64,000 nucleotides of DNA, from positions 541,683 through 605,682 of the forward strand of contig NZ_JAGHRE010000001.1 of assembly GCF_017743935.1 (NCBI RefSeq). Reading direction: 5' to 3'. This stretch comes from Tropicibacter sp. R16_0 (lineage in GTDB: Bacteria > Pseudomonadota > Alphaproteobacteria > Rhodobacterales > Rhodobacteraceae). Below are positions 36,115 through 46,011 of this stretch, piece by piece (the stretch's first letter is position 1; each line of letters begins with the position of its first letter). The notes beneath the pieces were generated by a model. It had not been told where the DNA came from and ran no database searches. It worked only from the letters and a program-made list of their open reading frames with translations. A program made the translations under genes and the position numbers.

Positions 36115-36741
36115 ATGTTCGATCCAGTTGATACCTACATGAACACGCTTGTCCCCATGGTCGTAGAGCAGACCAGCCGGGGCGAACGTGCCTACGATAT
36201 TTTCTCACGCCTGCTGAAAGAGCGGATCATTTTCATCAACGGTCCGATCCACGATGGCATGAGCCATCTGATCGTGGCGCAGTTGCTGCACCTCGAGGCA
36301 GAAAACCCCTCGAAAGAAATCTCGATCTACATCAACAGCCCCGGTGGCGTAGTGACCAGTGGTCTGTCGATCTATGACACTATGCAGTACATCAAACCGA
36401 AATGCTCGACCCTGGTGATCGGTCAGGCGGCGTCGATGGGATCCGTGTTGCTGGCCGGTGGCGAGGCAGGCATGCGCTTTTCGTTGCCCAACAGCCGTAT
36501 CATGGTGCACCAGCCTTCGGGCGGCTATCAGGGCCAGGCGAGCGATATCATGATCCACGCGGCCGAAACCCAGAAACTCAAGGATCGGCTGTACGACATC
36601 TATGTCAAACACACAGGCCAATCGAAGAAAGCCGTTGAAAAGGCTTTGGATCGGGACAACTTCATGAGTCCTGAAGAGGCCAAGGATTGGGGCCACATCG
36701 ATGAGATCGTGGAAAGCCGTCCCAAAGGCGAAGACGCGTAA
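36115..36741 (+). CDS. clpP: ATP-dependent Clp protease proteolytic subunit
   Basis: 208 residues, normal length. Catalytic triad Ser107 in [14 protein letters not shown], His132 in [15 protein letters not shown] and Asp181 in [14 protein letters not shown]-terminal [21 protein letters not shown] and IFINGPI are standard. Forms the tetradecameric chamber that degrades proteins fed by ClpX or ClpA. Followed by a hairpin and then clpX on the same strand, the usual clpP-clpX order. Confidence 0.97.
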   Translation: MFDPVDTYMNTLVPMVVEQTSRGERAYDIFSRLLKERIIFINGPIHDGMSHLIVAQLLHLEAENPSKEISIYINSPGGVVTSGLSIYDTMQYIKPKCSTLVIGQAASMGSVLLAGGEAGMRFSLPNSRIMVHQPSGGYQGQASDIMIHAAETQKLKDRLYDIYVKHTGQSKKAVEKALDRDNFMSPEEAKDWGHIDEIVESRPKGEDA

Positions 36742-36756
36742 ACGATGCGTTAACGG

Positions 36757-36794
36757 GCGCCTCCCCGGGTCGTGAGCCTCGGGGGTGCGTTTTG
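36757..36794 (+). terminator. Hairpin with T-run between clpP and clpX
   Basis: CGCCTCCCCG-loop-CGGGGGTGCG, an imperfect stem of about nine pairs followed by TTTT. It may partly terminate clpP transcription so that clpX has its own promoter in the remaining 110 bases. Confidence 0.5.
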
Positions 36795-36905
36795 CGATTG
36801 TAGAGGTCACGGCACTGGCCTAAGCTGACCTAACAGGTGGCATCAGAGTCTCCGGAAACGGAGATGATACGACAGACGGCATAGACGGAGACCGAAAGGT
36901 AGACC

Positions 36906-38174
36906 ATGGCGACAAATTCCGGCGGTGACAGCAAGAATACCCTCTACTGCAGCTTTTGCGGCAAGAGTCAGCATGAGGTGCGCAAGCTGATCGCGGGCCC
37001 GACAGTGTTCATCTGCGATGAATGCGTCGAGTTGTGCATGGACATCATCCGCGAGGAAACCAAGGCCAGCGGCCTCAAGGCGTCTGACGGTGTACCCACA
37101 CCCAAGGACATCTGCGAGGTTCTGGATGACTATGTGATTGGCCAGGCCATGGCCAAGCGCGTGCTGTCGGTTGCCGTCCACAACCACTACAAGCGCCTCA
37201 ATCACGCCCAGAAAGCGGGCGGTGATATTGAGCTGGCAAAATCCAACATCCTGCTGATCGGCCCAACCGGCTGCGGCAAGACGCTGCTGGCGCAGACGCT
37301 GGCGCGCATTCTGGATGTGCCGTTCACCATGGCAGACGCGACCACGCTGACCGAGGCAGGTTACGTGGGTGAGGATGTCGAGAACATCATCCTGAAACTG
37401 CTGCAAGCGTCGGAATACAACGTCGAGCGGGCGCAGCGCGGCATCGTCTACATCGACGAGGTCGACAAGATCACCCGCAAGTCGGAAAACCCCTCGATCA
37501 CCCGCGACGTGTCGGGCGAGGGTGTGCAGCAGGCACTGCTCAAGCTGATGGAAGGCACGGTTGCCTCCGTTCCGCCGCAGGGCGGCCGCAAGCATCCGCA
37601 GCAGGAATTCCTGCAGGTTGACACCACCAACATCCTGTTCATCTGCGGTGGTGCCTTTGCGGGTCTGGACAAAATCATCGCGCAACGCGGCAAGGGCTCG
37701 GCCATGGGCTTTGGCGCTGACGTTCGCGACGAAGATGCGCGTGGCATTGGCGAGATCTTTACCGATCTGGAACCCGAAGATCTGCTGAAGTTTGGTCTGA
37801 TCCCTGAATTCGTGGGCCGTCTGCCTGTTCTGGCAACGCTCGAGGATCTGGATGAGGATGCGCTGGTGACCATTCTGACCCAGCCCAAGAACGCTCTGGT
37901 CAAACAGTATCAGCGCCTCTTTGAACTGGAAGAGACTGAGCTGGACTTTACCGACGATGCGCTGAAATCGATCGCAAAGCGTGCCATCGAACGCAAAACC
38001 GGCGCGCGTGGCCTGCGCTCGATCCTCGAAGACATCCTGCTCGACACCATGTTCGAGCTGCCGGGGCTGGACAGCGTGACCAAGGTGGTCGTGAATGAAG
38101 AGGCCGTGACCTCGGACGCGCAGCCGCTGATGATCCATGCGGACGCGGAAAAAGAGCCGGCCTCAGCGGGCTGA
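36906..38174 (+). CDS. clpX: ATP-dependent Clp protease ATP-binding subunit ClpX
   Basis: 422 residues. N-terminal zinc finger with four cysteines ([15 protein letters not shown] and [10 protein letters not shown]), Walker [15 protein letters not shown] at about 114-127, Walker [11 protein letters not shown], pore loop GYVGEDVE, and sensor region [17 protein letters not shown]. Unfolds substrates and passes them to ClpP. Start ATG 36906 has AAAGG about 11 bases upstream. A strong terminator follows. Confidence 0.97.
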   Translation: MATNSGGDSKNTLYCSFCGKSQHEVRKLIAGPTVFICDECVELCMDIIREETKASGLKASDGVPTPKDICEVLDDYVIGQAMAKRVLSVAVHNHYKRLNHAQKAGGDIELAKSNILLIGPTGCGKTLLAQTLARILDVPFTMADATTLTEAGYVGEDVENIILKLLQASEYNVERAQRGIVYIDEVDKITRKSENPSITRDVSGEGVQQALLKLMEGTVASVPPQGGRKHPQQEFLQVDTTNILFICGGAFAGLDKIIAQRGKGSAMGFGADVRDEDARGIGEIFTDLEPEDLLKFGLIPEFVGRLPVLATLEDLDEDALVTILTQPKNALVKQYQRLFELEETELDFTDDALKSIAKRAIERKTGARGLRSILEDILLDTMFELPGLDSVTKVVVNEEAVTSDAQPLMIHADAEKEPASAG

Positions 38175-38195
38175 GACTTCGCAGAGTGAAATAAC

Positions 38196-38225
38196 AACGG
38201 CGCGAAACTGATCGCGCCGTTTTTT
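38196..38225 (+). terminator. Intrinsic terminator after clpX
   Basis: AACGGCGCGA-AACTGA-TCGCGCCGTT with TTTTTG: a 10-bp perfect stem, 6-base loop, T-run. 22 bases after the clpX stop. Confidence 0.92.
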
Positions 38226-38299
38226 GTTGGCAGAATGGGGAAGGGCGCTCTGCCCCAGTCGCTGCGCGACAAATCCCAGAACGAAGCAAGAGGAAGAAC

Positions 38300-38665
38300 A
38301 TGAGCATCACGCGTATTTCGACAGGCAGTGAGTTTGAGGCCAAGGTTGGCTATTGCCGTGCCGTTGTGGCCGGCGGGTTCGTGCATGTAGCGGGTACTGT
38401 GGGGCAGGGTGACGATGTGGTGAGCCAGTGCAAATCAGCGCTGGAGGTGATCGGTGGCGCCCTTGAGAAGGCGGGCGCGAGCTTTGCGGATGTGGTGCGC
38501 GTGAGCTACATGCTGCCCGACCGTCACGAGTTCGAGCCTTGCTGGCCGATCCTGCGCGACACCTTTGGCGACAATCCGCCCGCCTGCACGATGATCGAAT
38601 GCAACCTGATCGACCCGAAATTCCGCATCGAGATCGAAGTAACGGCCCTGGCGCCCCAAGCGTAA
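38300..38665 (+). CDS. RidA family protein
   Basis: 121 residues of the YjgF/YER057c/UK114 family. AGTVGQ, SQCKSALEVIGGALEKAGASFADVVRVSYML and the substrate-binding arginine in PKFRIEIEVTAL are typical. True RidA hydrolyses reactive enamines/imines; this copy has the arginine but a shorter N-terminus, so it may belong to a sister subgroup (Rid2-7). GAGGAAG precedes ATG 38300. Transcribed after the clpX terminator. Confidence 0.9.
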   Translation: MSITRISTGSEFEAKVGYCRAVVAGGFVHVAGTVGQGDDVVSQCKSALEVIGGALEKAGASFADVVRVSYMLPDRHEFEPCWPILRDTFGDNPPACTMIECNLIDPKFRIEIEVTALAPQA

Positions 38666-38743
38666 GGGACCATTCACCGCAGGGGTCTGGACCTTGGGCG
38701 GTGAATTCGCCATAACTTCGATCAACGGATCAAGGAGTAGCCG

Positions 38744-39127
38744 ATGGGCATTCTCAACACCTTGCTGAGCGCCGTGACCTGGTGGAACGGATCGACGCTG
38801 AACACCCGCATCTACACGTCCCGCAAGGGCGTGAAGGTGGGCGAAGACGATCAAGGCAACGTGTTCTATCGCACGGCCGACGACAGCAAACGCTGGGTCA
38901 TCTTCAATGGCGAGGCCGAGGCCAGCCGGGTCGATCCGAACTGGCATGGCTGGCTGCACCGCACCTGGGATGAGCCGCCGACCGACAAGCCGCTGGTGCA
39001 CAAGGACTGGGAAAAGCCGCATCAGGAGAACCTGACCGGCAGTGCGATGGCTTACGCGCCTGCCGGCTCCTTGCGTCAGGCCCAGCCAGTCGAACGTCGC
39101 GATTACGAGGCCTGGAGCCCAGAGTAA
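38744..39127 (+). CDS. NADH:ubiquinone oxidoreductase accessory subunit NDUFA12 family
   Basis: 127 residues. The pattern [18 protein letters not shown], then [37 protein letters not shown] and a C-terminal [11 protein letters not shown] is diagnostic of NDUFA12 (B17.2), a complex I accessory subunit kept in alphaproteobacteria and mitochondria. AAGGAG upstream of ATG 38744. It heads a compact block with mlaD and the DUF2155 gene, far from the nuo operon. Confidence 0.95.
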   Translation: MGILNTLLSAVTWWNGSTLNTRIYTSRKGVKVGEDDQGNVFYRTADDSKRWVIFNGEAEASRVDPNWHGWLHRTWDEPPTDKPLVHKDWEKPHQENLTGSAMAYAPAGSLRQAQPVERRDYEAWSPE

Positions 39128-39139
39128 AAGAGGACCGTC

Positions 39140-39595
39140 ATGTCCACACACAGCACCGCCGAAGTTCTTGTCGGGGGCGTGGTCTTGGCCGCCGCCATCG
39201 GGTTCGGCGTCTTCGCCACCCAGGCCACCGGCCTGTCGCAAAGCAGCGCAGGCTATGAGTTGGGCGCGTCGTTCCGCTCGCTTGAGGGCGTGACGGTTGG
39301 CACCGACGTGCGTCTCGCAGGCGTCAAGATCGGCACCGTGACGGGCGTTGATCTGAATCCCGAAAGCTACCGCGCGGACACCACGTTCAGCGTGGCCAAC
39401 GGCATTCAGATCCCCGATGACAGCGCCGTTGTGATCTCCTCCGAGGGGCTGTTGGGCGGCAACTTTGTCGAGGTGATGCCAGGTGGCTCGCCTTTCTATT
39501 TCGAGGCAGGGGATGAGATCGAGGACACCCAAGGCGCGGTGAGCCTGATTTCCCTGTTGGTGAAATTTGTTGCCGGTGACGGGAGCAGCGAGTGA
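39140..39595 (+). CDS. mlaD: MlaD-type lipid-transport MCE protein
   Basis: 151 residues. One N-terminal anchor helix (AEVLVGGVVLAAAIGFGVFA) and a single MCE domain: YELGASFRSLEGVTVGTDVRLAGVKIGTVTGV and VISSEGLLGGNFVEVMPGG. Part of the MlaFEDB ABC system that keeps outer-membrane lipid asymmetry; the other mla genes are not here. 12 bases after the NDUFA12 gene; its stop is inside the GTGA start of the next gene. Confidence 0.93.
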   Translation: MSTHSTAEVLVGGVVLAAAIGFGVFATQATGLSQSSAGYELGASFRSLEGVTVGTDVRLAGVKIGTVTGVDLNPESYRADTTFSVANGIQIPDDSAVVISSEGLLGGNFVEVMPGGSPFYFEAGDEIEDTQGAVSLISLLVKFVAGDGSSE

Positions 39596-39960
39596 TTCGC
39601 GCGCTGGTCCTGACGGCCGTTTTGGCAGCAAGCAGCGCGTCGGCGCAAGATCAGGTCGTATCGGCGTCTGGTGCCATGCTGCGTGGGTTGGACAAGGTGA
39701 ACGGACAGACCGTCGATGTCGAACTGGGCAATGGCGAGACAGCCGAGGTGTTCGGCCTTGATGTCGCCTTGGGTGATTGTCGTTATCCTGCGGACAACCC
39801 CACGGGCGATGCCTTTGCCTTTTTGACGATCTGGGAACAAGGCCAGCAGCAGGCGTTGTTTGATGGCTGGATGATCGCGACGGCCCCGGCGCTGAACGCG
39901 CTGGACCACAACCGTTACGATGTTTGGGTGATCCGCTGTATCACGCCCTCTGCGGATTGA
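39592..39960 (+). CDS. DUF2155 domain-containing secreted protein
   Basis: 122 residues, GTG start overlapping the mlaD stop (GTGA). Signal peptide about 1-18 (ALVLTAVLAASSASA). DUF2155 features: MLRGLDKVNGQTVDVELGNGE, LGDCRYP, AFLTIWEQGQQQALFDGWMIATAPALNALDHNRYDVWVIRC. Two cysteines may form a disulfide. Role unknown; the constant neighbourhood with mlaD suggests the envelope. It overlaps the 3' end of aat on the opposite strand by 46 bases. Confidence 0.88.
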   Translation: MIRALVLTAVLAASSASAQDQVVSASGAMLRGLDKVNGQTVDVELGNGETAEVFGLDVALGDCRYPADNPTGDAFAFLTIWEQGQQQALFDGWMIATAPALNALDHNRYDVWVIRCITPSAD

Positions 39961-40547
39961 CGGATCGGCGCCGTAAAGTCGGCGCTTTGGGCCACGGCCG
40001 TTTCCAACAATTGATGGTACCGCGCACGCGGGATTTCAATCGCCCCCAGCGACGCCAGATGCGCGGTCAGGAACTGTGTGTCAAACAGGGAAAAGCCGGT
40101 CTGGTTCAAACGGTCCACCAGATAGGCCAGCGCAATTTTCGACGCGTCGGTGCGGCGTGAGAACATGCTCTCACCAAAGAACCCGGCCCCCAGGGTGACG
40201 CCATAAACCCCGCCGACCAAGACATCACCATCGCGCACCTCAAGTGAATGAGCAAAGCCACGTTCATGCAATGTCAGGTAATGGGCGCGAATTTCCGCGT
40301 TGATCCAGGTCTCGGCCCGGTCGGCACAGCCATCCACGACGCCTTCGAAGTCGCGGTTGATCGAGATGGTATAGGGCATCCGCCGAATGCGGCGGGCCAG
40401 CGACCGCGAGATGTGGAAGCGGTTGAGGGGGATAATCCCGCGCAATTTGGGATCGACCCAGAACACGTCGGGATCAGCGCGATGTTCCGCCATCGGGAAA
40501 ATACCGATGGAATAAGCGTGCAACAACAGTTCTGGGGAAAGGGTCAT
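39915..40547 (-). CDS. aat: Leucyl/phenylalanyl-tRNA--protein transferase
   Basis: 210 residues. LLHAYSIGIFPMAEHRADPDVFWVDPKLRGIIPL is the family N-terminus; FESMFSRR-type signature appears as GESMFSRRTDASKIALAYL, and SLFDTQFLTAHLASLGA follows. Adds Leu or Phe to proteins with N-terminal Arg or Lys, making them substrates of the ClpS-ClpAP N-end rule path. Stop overlaps the DUF2155 gene tail to tail by 46 bases. Upstream accC is on the same strand, 48 bases away. Confidence 0.95.
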   Translation of the reverse strand: MTLSPELLLHAYSIGIFPMAEHRADPDVFWVDPKLRGIIPLNRFHISRSLARRIRRMPYTISINRDFEGVVDGCADRAETWINAEIRAHYLTLHERGFAHSLEVRDGDVLVGGVYGVTLGAGFFGESMFSRRTDASKIALAYLVDRLNQTGFSLFDTQFLTAHLASLGAIEIPRARYHQLLETAVAQSADFTAPIRQSAEGVIQRITQTS

Positions 40548-40595
40548 GCGCAGGTCTTGACTGCCGGGCAGGGTGTGCCTGCCCGGCGACAGGGG

Positions 40596-41945
40596 TTATT
40601 CGCCCATGTTTGCCTCAAGCCAACGCTCCAGCCAGTGGATGTTGTAGTCACCGCTGTGGATGTCGGGCTCTTGCAGCAAGGCGTGGAACAAAGGCACGGT
40701 GGTGTCGATGCCATCGACGATCAGCTCTCCCAACGCGCGGTCGAGCCGGGCCAAGGCCTCGTCCCGGTCGCGGCCCTGCACGATCAGCTTGCCGATGAGT
40801 GAGTCGTAGTAGGGCGGGATCGAATAACCATTGTAGAGCGCCGAATCCATCCGCACACCCAGACCACCGGGCGCGTGATAGGCCGAGATCTTGCCCGGGC
40901 AGGGGGCAAAGTTCGGCAAACGCTCGGCGTTGATGCGGACTTCGATGGCGTGGCCGTTGATTTCCAGATCGTCCTGACCGAACGACATCGGCAATCCGGC
41001 AGCGACCCGGATCTGCTCGCGCACCAGGTCGACGCCAAAGATGCCTTCGGTGACGGGGTGTTCCACCTGCAGGCGGGTGTTCATCTCGATGAAATAGAAC
41101 TCGCCGTTTTCATACAGGAACTCGATGGTGCCTGCGCCGATATAGTTGATGCGCGCAACCGCATCCGCACAGATCTTGCCGATCTTGGCACGCTCTTCTG
41201 GCGTGATGCAGGGGCCGGGGGCCTCTTCGAACACCTTCTGGTGACGGCGCTGCAACGAGCAGTCGCGCTCGCCCAGATGCACCGCGTTGCCCTTGCCATC
41301 ACCAAAGACCTGGATCTCGATGTGGCGGGGGGTGGTGAGGTATTTTTCGATATAGACCTCGTCGTTGCCAAAGGCGGCTTTGCCCTCGGCCCGCGCGGTC
41401 ATGAAGGCGCTTTCCATCTCATCGGCGGTATTGGCGACTTTCATGCCGCGCCCGCCGCCACCGGCGGTGGCCTTAATGATGACGGGATAGCCGAATTCCT
41501 CACCGATGCGTTTGGCCTCTTCGAGCGTGGGCACTCCACCGTCGGATCCCGGAACGCAAGGAACACCGAGTTCTTTCATGGTGTCCTTGGCGGTGATCTT
41601 GTCACCCATGATGCGGATGTGTTCAGCGGTGGGGCCGATGAAAGTGATGCCGTGGTCTTCGACGATCTGCACAAAGCCCGCGTTTTCCGACAGGAAGCCG
41701 TACCCGGGGTGGATCGCCTGTGCACCGGTGATCTCACAGGCCGAGATGATGGCCGGGATCGACAGATAGCTTTGCGGGCTGGGCGGCGGGCCAATGCAGA
41801 CCGATTCGTCGGCCATGCGCACATGCATCGCGTCGCTGTCTGCGGTGGAGTGCACGGCAACCGTGGCAATCCCCATCTCGCGCGCGGCGCGGATGACGCG
41901 CAGGGCGATCTCGCCCCGGTTGGCAATCAGGATTTTGTCAAACAT
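40596..41945 (-). CDS. accC: Acetyl-CoA carboxylase, biotin carboxylase subunit
   Basis: 449 residues from ATG 41945 ([23 protein letters not shown]); the longer frame would overlap the accB region. ATP-grasp landmarks: [60 protein letters not shown]. Carboxylates biotin on AccB in fatty acid synthesis. Ten bases after accB on the same strand, forming accBC. Confidence 0.97.
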   Translation of the reverse strand: MFDKILIANRGEIALRVIRAAREMGIATVAVHSTADSDAMHVRMADESVCIGPPPSPQSYLSIPAIISACEITGAQAIHPGYGFLSENAGFVQIVEDHGITFIGPTAEHIRIMGDKITAKDTMKELGVPCVPGSDGGVPTLEEAKRIGEEFGYPVIIKATAGGGGRGMKVANTADEMESAFMTARAEGKAAFGNDEVYIEKYLTTPRHIEIQVFGDGKGNAVHLGERDCSLQRRHQKVFEEAPGPCITPEERAKIGKICADAVARINYIGAGTIEFLYENGEFYFIEMNTRLQVEHPVTEGIFGVDLVREQIRVAAGLPMSFGQDDLEINGHAIEVRINAERLPNFAPCPGKISAYHAPGGLGVRMDSALYNGYSIPPYYDSLIGKLIVQGRDRDEALARLDRALGELIVDGIDTTVPLFHALLQEPDIHSGDYNIHWLERWLEANMGE

Positions 41946-41955
41946 GCTGACCGCC

Positions 41956-42462
41956 TTACTCGATGATGACCAGGGGTGTCCCGAATTCGACCGCTGCGCC
42001 GTCGTCGACAAGGATGCGTTTCACAGTGCCCGATTTGGGCGCGTGGATGTGGTTCATGGTTTTCATGGCTTCGACGATCAGCAGCGTGTCGCCTTCGCTG
42101 ACCTGTGCACCTACGCTGATGAACGATGGCGCGCCGGGCTCGGCCTGCATGTAAACGGTGCCCACCATGGGCGAGGTCACGGCGCCGGGGTGGCTCGCCG
42201 GATCCGCTTCGGCGGCTGCGGCAGGGGCTTCGGCGGCCGGAGCAGCAGCAGGGGCGGCAACCGGCGCTGCGGTCGGCACAGCAACCTGAGTGGGGGCTGC
42301 AGCCACGATCGGGGCAGGGGCGGCACGGCTTACACGGACGTTCAGGCTGTCTTCTTCGCCGTATTCACGCTTGACCTGCAGTTCGGTCAGATCGTTTTCG
42401 CGCAGCAGTTCGGCCAGCGCCTTGATGAATGCCACATCCGCTTCGTGTTTGGTTTCGCTCAT
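41956..42462 (-). CDS. accB: Acetyl-CoA carboxylase biotin carboxyl carrier protein
   Basis: 168 residues from ATG 42462 ([16 protein letters not shown]). N-terminal dimerisation part, an Ala/Pro/Glu-rich linker at about 50-90, then the biotinyl domain with [18 protein letters not shown] and the biotinylated lysine in [11 protein letters not shown] longer in-frame start at 42540 has no support. Co-transcribed with accC. Confidence 0.97.
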   Translation of the reverse strand: MSETKHEADVAFIKALAELLRENDLTELQVKREYGEEDSLNVRVSRAAPAPIVAAAPTQVAVPTAAPVAAPAAAPAAEAPAAAAEADPASHPGAVTSPMVGTVYMQAEPGAPSFISVGAQVSEGDTLLIVEAMKTMNHIHAPKSGTVKRILVDDGAAVEFGTPLVIIE

Positions 42463-42609
42463 GAGTGTCCTCGAAGGTTCCCTTGGTGCCCGTCTGATGC
42501 GCGGGCTGCGTAGATTACCCGGCGTTATAGGCCATGACATCAGCCATGAAAAGCGCCGTTACAAAGGGGAAAGATGGGGGGTGCGGCAAAAATTGCGAGG
42601 GGCGCGGCC

Positions 42610-43146
42610 TTACAAAGGCATGCCCGACAGTTTTGCCACCAACTCGGGCAGTTTGCGCGCGCCGAATTTTTCCAGCAGGCGGGCGCGATGTGCTTCGATC
42701 GTGCGATAGGACAGGCCCAGTTCCAACCCGACCTCTTTCGCGGACAACCCCCGGCAGGTCATGATCGCCACATCGCGTTCGCGCGGTGTCAGTTCGATCA
42801 CGGGTCGGTCTTCGGAGATGTCCGAGAAACTCCAGATGCCATGACGGAACGGATCATCCGGGGTCAGTGATTTGCCCCTGGCCCGACACCAGAACAGATC
42901 ACCGTTGCGCCGCCGCATGATGCGTTCGTCGCTGTAATACCCGGTCTCTTGCATCGCTTGCAGTCCACGGGCGCCAATGCGCTCAAAATCCTCGTGGCTG
43001 GGGTAAAGGTGCAAAAGTGGCATGTCGCGATACTCTTCCTCGTTGCCGCCGAACATCATCGAAAACTGCAAGTTGCAGCGCCGGATGATCCGGTTCTCTA
43101 GCTCAACAAGGCCGATGGGTGCATATTCGAAGGCTGGATCGCTCAT
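42610..43146 (-). CDS. PAS-LuxR transcriptional regulator
   Basis: 178 residues from ATG 43146. Residues 5-105 are PAS-like: YAPIGLVELENRIIRRCNLQFSMMFG and DERIMRRRNGDLFWCRARGKSL. Residues 115-175 are a LuxR/NarL helix-turn-helix: LTPRERDVAIMTCRGLSAKEV, then LELGLSYRTIEAHRARLLEKFGA. No receiver domain. Its start lies 85 bases from the divergent thiolase gene, so it probably regulates the thiolase-ligase pair. Ligand unknown. An ATG at 43212 would extend the protein without adding domain sequence. Confidence 0.88.
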   Translation of the reverse strand: MSDPAFEYAPIGLVELENRIIRRCNLQFSMMFGGNEEEYRDMPLLHLYPSHEDFERIGARGLQAMQETGYYSDERIMRRRNGDLFWCRARGKSLTPDDPFRHGIWSFSDISEDRPVIELTPRERDVAIMTCRGLSAKEVGLELGLSYRTIEAHRARLLEKFGARKLPELVAKLSGMPL

Positions 43147-43230
43147 GGGTATTAAATGCCGGGTATTTCTACGGAATTGAACGGAATGCTCACTCTTTCC
43201 TAAAGTTACCATAACAGATTGGGGAGAGGA

Positions 43231-44394
43231 ATGATGGTAAACATTGTGGGATGGGGTCACACCAAGTTCGGCAAACTGACGGACATGTCACTTGAGGACA
43301 TGATCGCAGCAGCCGGGCGCGAGGCGATCCAGGACGCGGGCCTTGGCGCGGATGTCATCGACGGGATCTGGGTTGGGCATTTCAACGCGGGGCTCGTGGC
43401 CGATGGGTTCCCGTCGTCGCTGGTGATGTCAATTGATCCGGCTTTGCGGTTCAAACCCGCAACGCGGTTGGAAAACGCCTGTGCATCCGGTTCGGCGGCG
43501 GTTTTTGCTGCGCGTCAGGCGATCTTGTCGGGCGAGTGCAAGGCGGCGCTGGTGATTGGCGTCGAAAAGATGACCCACTTGCCCACGCCCGAAGTGGCTG
43601 CGGCCCTGGGACATGCAGCGTATCAGAAGGAAGAGGCAGGTCTGTCGTTCCCAGGCGTCTTTGCCATGTTCGCGCAAGCGTACTTTGAAAAATACGGCGA
43701 TCACACGCAGGCCTTGGCCAAGATCGCGGCCAAGAACCATGGCAATTCGGTCAACAACCCGCTGGCGCAGTTGCAAAAGCCGATGGATGAGGCGTTTTGC
43801 GCCGAAGTGTCGGACCGCAACCCGATCATCGCGGCTCCGCTGAAAAAGACCGACTGCTCGCTGGTCTCAGACGGGGCTGCGGCAATGGTGTTGGTGGCGG
43901 ATGATCTGCTGGGCGATGCCCGCAAAGCGGTTCGGATGCGCGCGACTGCACAAGTGAATGACATCATGCCGATGTCGCAGCGCGACGTGCTGGCGTTCGA
44001 GGGACCGCGCCGCGCGATCCATAAGGCCTATGACCGGGCAGGCATCACCGTGAATGATCTGGACGTGGCCGAGGTGCATGATTGTTTCACCATCGCCGAA
44101 CTGCTGATTTACGAGGCGATGGGTTTGGCTGCGCATGGGCACGCGGCAGATGTTCTGGAGGGCGGCATGGTGCATGCAGGCGGTAAGCTGCCGGTGAACC
44201 TGTCCGGCGGGCTCAAGGCCAAGGGGCATCCGGTGGGTGCGACCGGAGTTTCAATGCACACGCTGATTGCGCGGCAGGTACTCGGGCAGGCGGATGCAAT
44301 GCAGCATCCCGGTGCCGAATTGGGGCTGGTGTTCAACATGGGCGGGTCTGGCGTTGCAAACTATGCCTCGGTGCTCGAAGGCGTAAAGGCATGA
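43231..44394 (+). CDS. Thiolase family protein (acetyl-CoA acetyltransferase-like)
   Basis: 387 residues from ATG 43231, with GGGGAGAGGA directly upstream (ATG 43234 is equally possible). Nucleophile cysteine in ENACASGSAAVFAAR, histidine in LKAKGHPVGATGVSMH, and the NMGGSG motif near the end. The VHDCFTIAELLIYEAMG segment and NLSGGLKAKGHPVG place it in the SCP-x/nonspecific-lipid-transfer thiolase group rather than classical PhaA or FadA. Cleaves or forms a beta-ketoacyl-CoA. Its stop overlaps the start of the ligase gene (ATGA). Confidence 0.92.
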   Translation: MMVNIVGWGHTKFGKLTDMSLEDMIAAAGREAIQDAGLGADVIDGIWVGHFNAGLVADGFPSSLVMSIDPALRFKPATRLENACASGSAAVFAARQAILSGECKAALVIGVEKMTHLPTPEVAAALGHAAYQKEEAGLSFPGVFAMFAQAYFEKYGDHTQALAKIAAKNHGNSVNNPLAQLQKPMDEAFCAEVSDRNPIIAAPLKKTDCSLVSDGAAAMVLVADDLLGDARKAVRMRATAQVNDIMPMSQRDVLAFEGPRRAIHKAYDRAGITVNDLDVAEVHDCFTIAELLIYEAMGLAAHGHAADVLEGGMVHAGGKLPVNLSGGLKAKGHPVGATGVSMHTLIARQVLGQADAMQHPGAELGLVFNMGGSGVANYASVLEGVKA

Positions 44395-45893
44395 ACATCG
44401 GCCAGTGGTTGCACCGGCAAGCGCAGATCGGAGGTGACCGGCCAGCGCTGTTTCTAGGGTCAGAGCAGGTCGCGACCTATGCCGAGTTTCACGATCACGC
44501 CGCCCGACTGGCGGGATGGCTGCTGGCTCAAGGCGTAAGCCCCGGCGATCGCGTGGCACTTTTCATGAAGAATTGCCCGGACTATCTGATCACGCTTTTT
44601 GCGATCTGGTATGCGGGGGCGGCTGCCGTGCCGATCAATGCAAAGCTACACGGGCGCGAGGCCGCCTTCGTCATCGACAATGCTGAAGCAAGATTGGCCT
44701 TTACCTCTCGGGGCTTGACGGAAGATTTAGCAGAGGCAGGGACCGAGGCGCGTTTGATCGACGTGACTTCGACCACTTTCGCAGATGCGTTGAGAACTGA
44801 CCCGCTTGCGCAACCTGCGACGTGCGCGCCGGATGATCTGGCTTGGCTGTTCTACACGTCCGGAACCACGGGCAAGCCCAAGGGCGTCATGATCACACAT
44901 CGCATGTTGATCGGTGTCTCGCTTGCGTACTTTACGGATGTTGATGCTGCCTCGAAAGACGACAGCATTCTCTATGCCGCGCCGATGAGCCACGGTGCCG
45001 GGCTTTATGCGATGCTGCATGTGCTGGTGGGCGCGCGCCATGTCTGTCCGGTGTCAGGCGGCTTCGATGAACGTGAGATTTTCGACTTGGCGCGCCAGTT
45101 CGACCGGGTTCAGATGTTTGCTGCCCCGACGATGGTCAAGCGCATGACCGATGTGGCGCAGGCGACAGGGGAGAGTGGGCAGGGCCTGCGGACCGTGGTT
45201 TATGCAGGCGGCCCGATGTATGTCGCCGACATCACGGCGGCCGTGGATCATTTCGGGCCGATATTTGTCCAGATCTATGGCCAGGGCGAATGCCCGATGG
45301 GCATAACGGCCCTGCCGCGTCACGATGTGGCCGACCGCAGCCATCCCCGTTGGCGCGAAAGACTGGCCAGCGTGGGTCGTGCCCAATCCCCGGTTGAGGT
45401 GCGCGTGGGCGATGCGCAGGGCAACCCGCTGCCGCTGGGAGATGTGGGAGAGATCATGGTGCGAGGCGACGTGGTCATGCCCGGCTATTGGCGAAACGAA
45501 GAGGCCAATGCCAAGACCCTGTTGGAGGGTTGGCTGATGACCGGGGATATGGGGTTCATGGATGCCGATGGCTATGTGACGTTGCAGGACCGTTCCAAGG
45601 ACCTGATCATCACGGGCGGGTCGAACGTTTACCCACGAGAGGTCGAAGAAGTGTTGCTCACCCACCCGAAGGTGCAAGAGGTCTCGGTCGTCGGGCGCCC
45701 CCATCCCGACTGGGGAGAGGAAGTCGTGGCCTTTGTGGTGGGAGATGCGGATGCTCGCGAATTGGACCAACTGTGCATCGATCACATTGCTCGGTTCAAA
45801 CGTCCCAAGGATTACATCTGCTTAACTGAGTTGCCCAAAAACAATTATGGGAAAGTGCTGAAAACCGAATTGCGCAGTCGTTTGGGCGGTTGA
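44391..45893 (+). CDS. AMP-forming acyl-CoA synthetase
   Basis: 500 residues, ANL superfamily. P-loop FYTSGTTGKPKGVMITH at about 154-170, VYAGGPMY, QIYGQGECPMGIT, the aspartate of LMTGDMGFMD, and the C-terminal KDLIITGGSNVYPREVEE with the catalytic lysine in PKNNYGKVLKTEL. Activates a carboxylic acid to its CoA ester. Coupled to the thiolase, so the pair may activate and cleave the same kind of acid. The acid cannot be named. Followed by a GC-rich repeat. Confidence 0.93.
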   Translation: MNIGQWLHRQAQIGGDRPALFLGSEQVATYAEFHDHAARLAGWLLAQGVSPGDRVALFMKNCPDYLITLFAIWYAGAAAVPINAKLHGREAAFVIDNAEARLAFTSRGLTEDLAEAGTEARLIDVTSTTFADALRTDPLAQPATCAPDDLAWLFYTSGTTGKPKGVMITHRMLIGVSLAYFTDVDAASKDDSILYAAPMSHGAGLYAMLHVLVGARHVCPVSGGFDEREIFDLARQFDRVQMFAAPTMVKRMTDVAQATGESGQGLRTVVYAGGPMYVADITAAVDHFGPIFVQIYGQGECPMGITALPRHDVADRSHPRWRERLASVGRAQSPVEVRVGDAQGNPLPLGDVGEIMVRGDVVMPGYWRNEEANAKTLLEGWLMTGDMGFMDADGYVTLQDRSKDLIITGGSNVYPREVEEVLLTHPKVQEVSVVGRPHPDWGEEVVAFVVGDADARELDQLCIDHIARFKRPKDYICLTELPKNNYGKVLKTELRSRLGG

Positions 45894-45895
45894 GG

Positions 45896-45972
45896 GGGGG
45901 CTCCCGCCCCCGCTGCATGCCCTGACGGGCCCTGGCGGCGTTGGGCCGGGCGCCTCGCTGACGCGAGGCGCG
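45896..45972 (+). repeat. Dispersed GC-rich structured repeat
   Basis: GGGGGGCTCCCGCCCC, then GCATGC in place of the GCATCAAAGATGC dyad, GGCGTTGGGCCGGGCGCC and an 8-bp stem GCGCCTCG/CGAGGCGC. Same plan as at 14319 and 20951. Lies after the ligase stop, before the stop of the glycosyltransferase gene. Confidence 0.75.
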
Positions 45973-46011
45973 GTTGCGCAAGTCGAGACATATGCATGTC
46001 CAGGCCGACGG

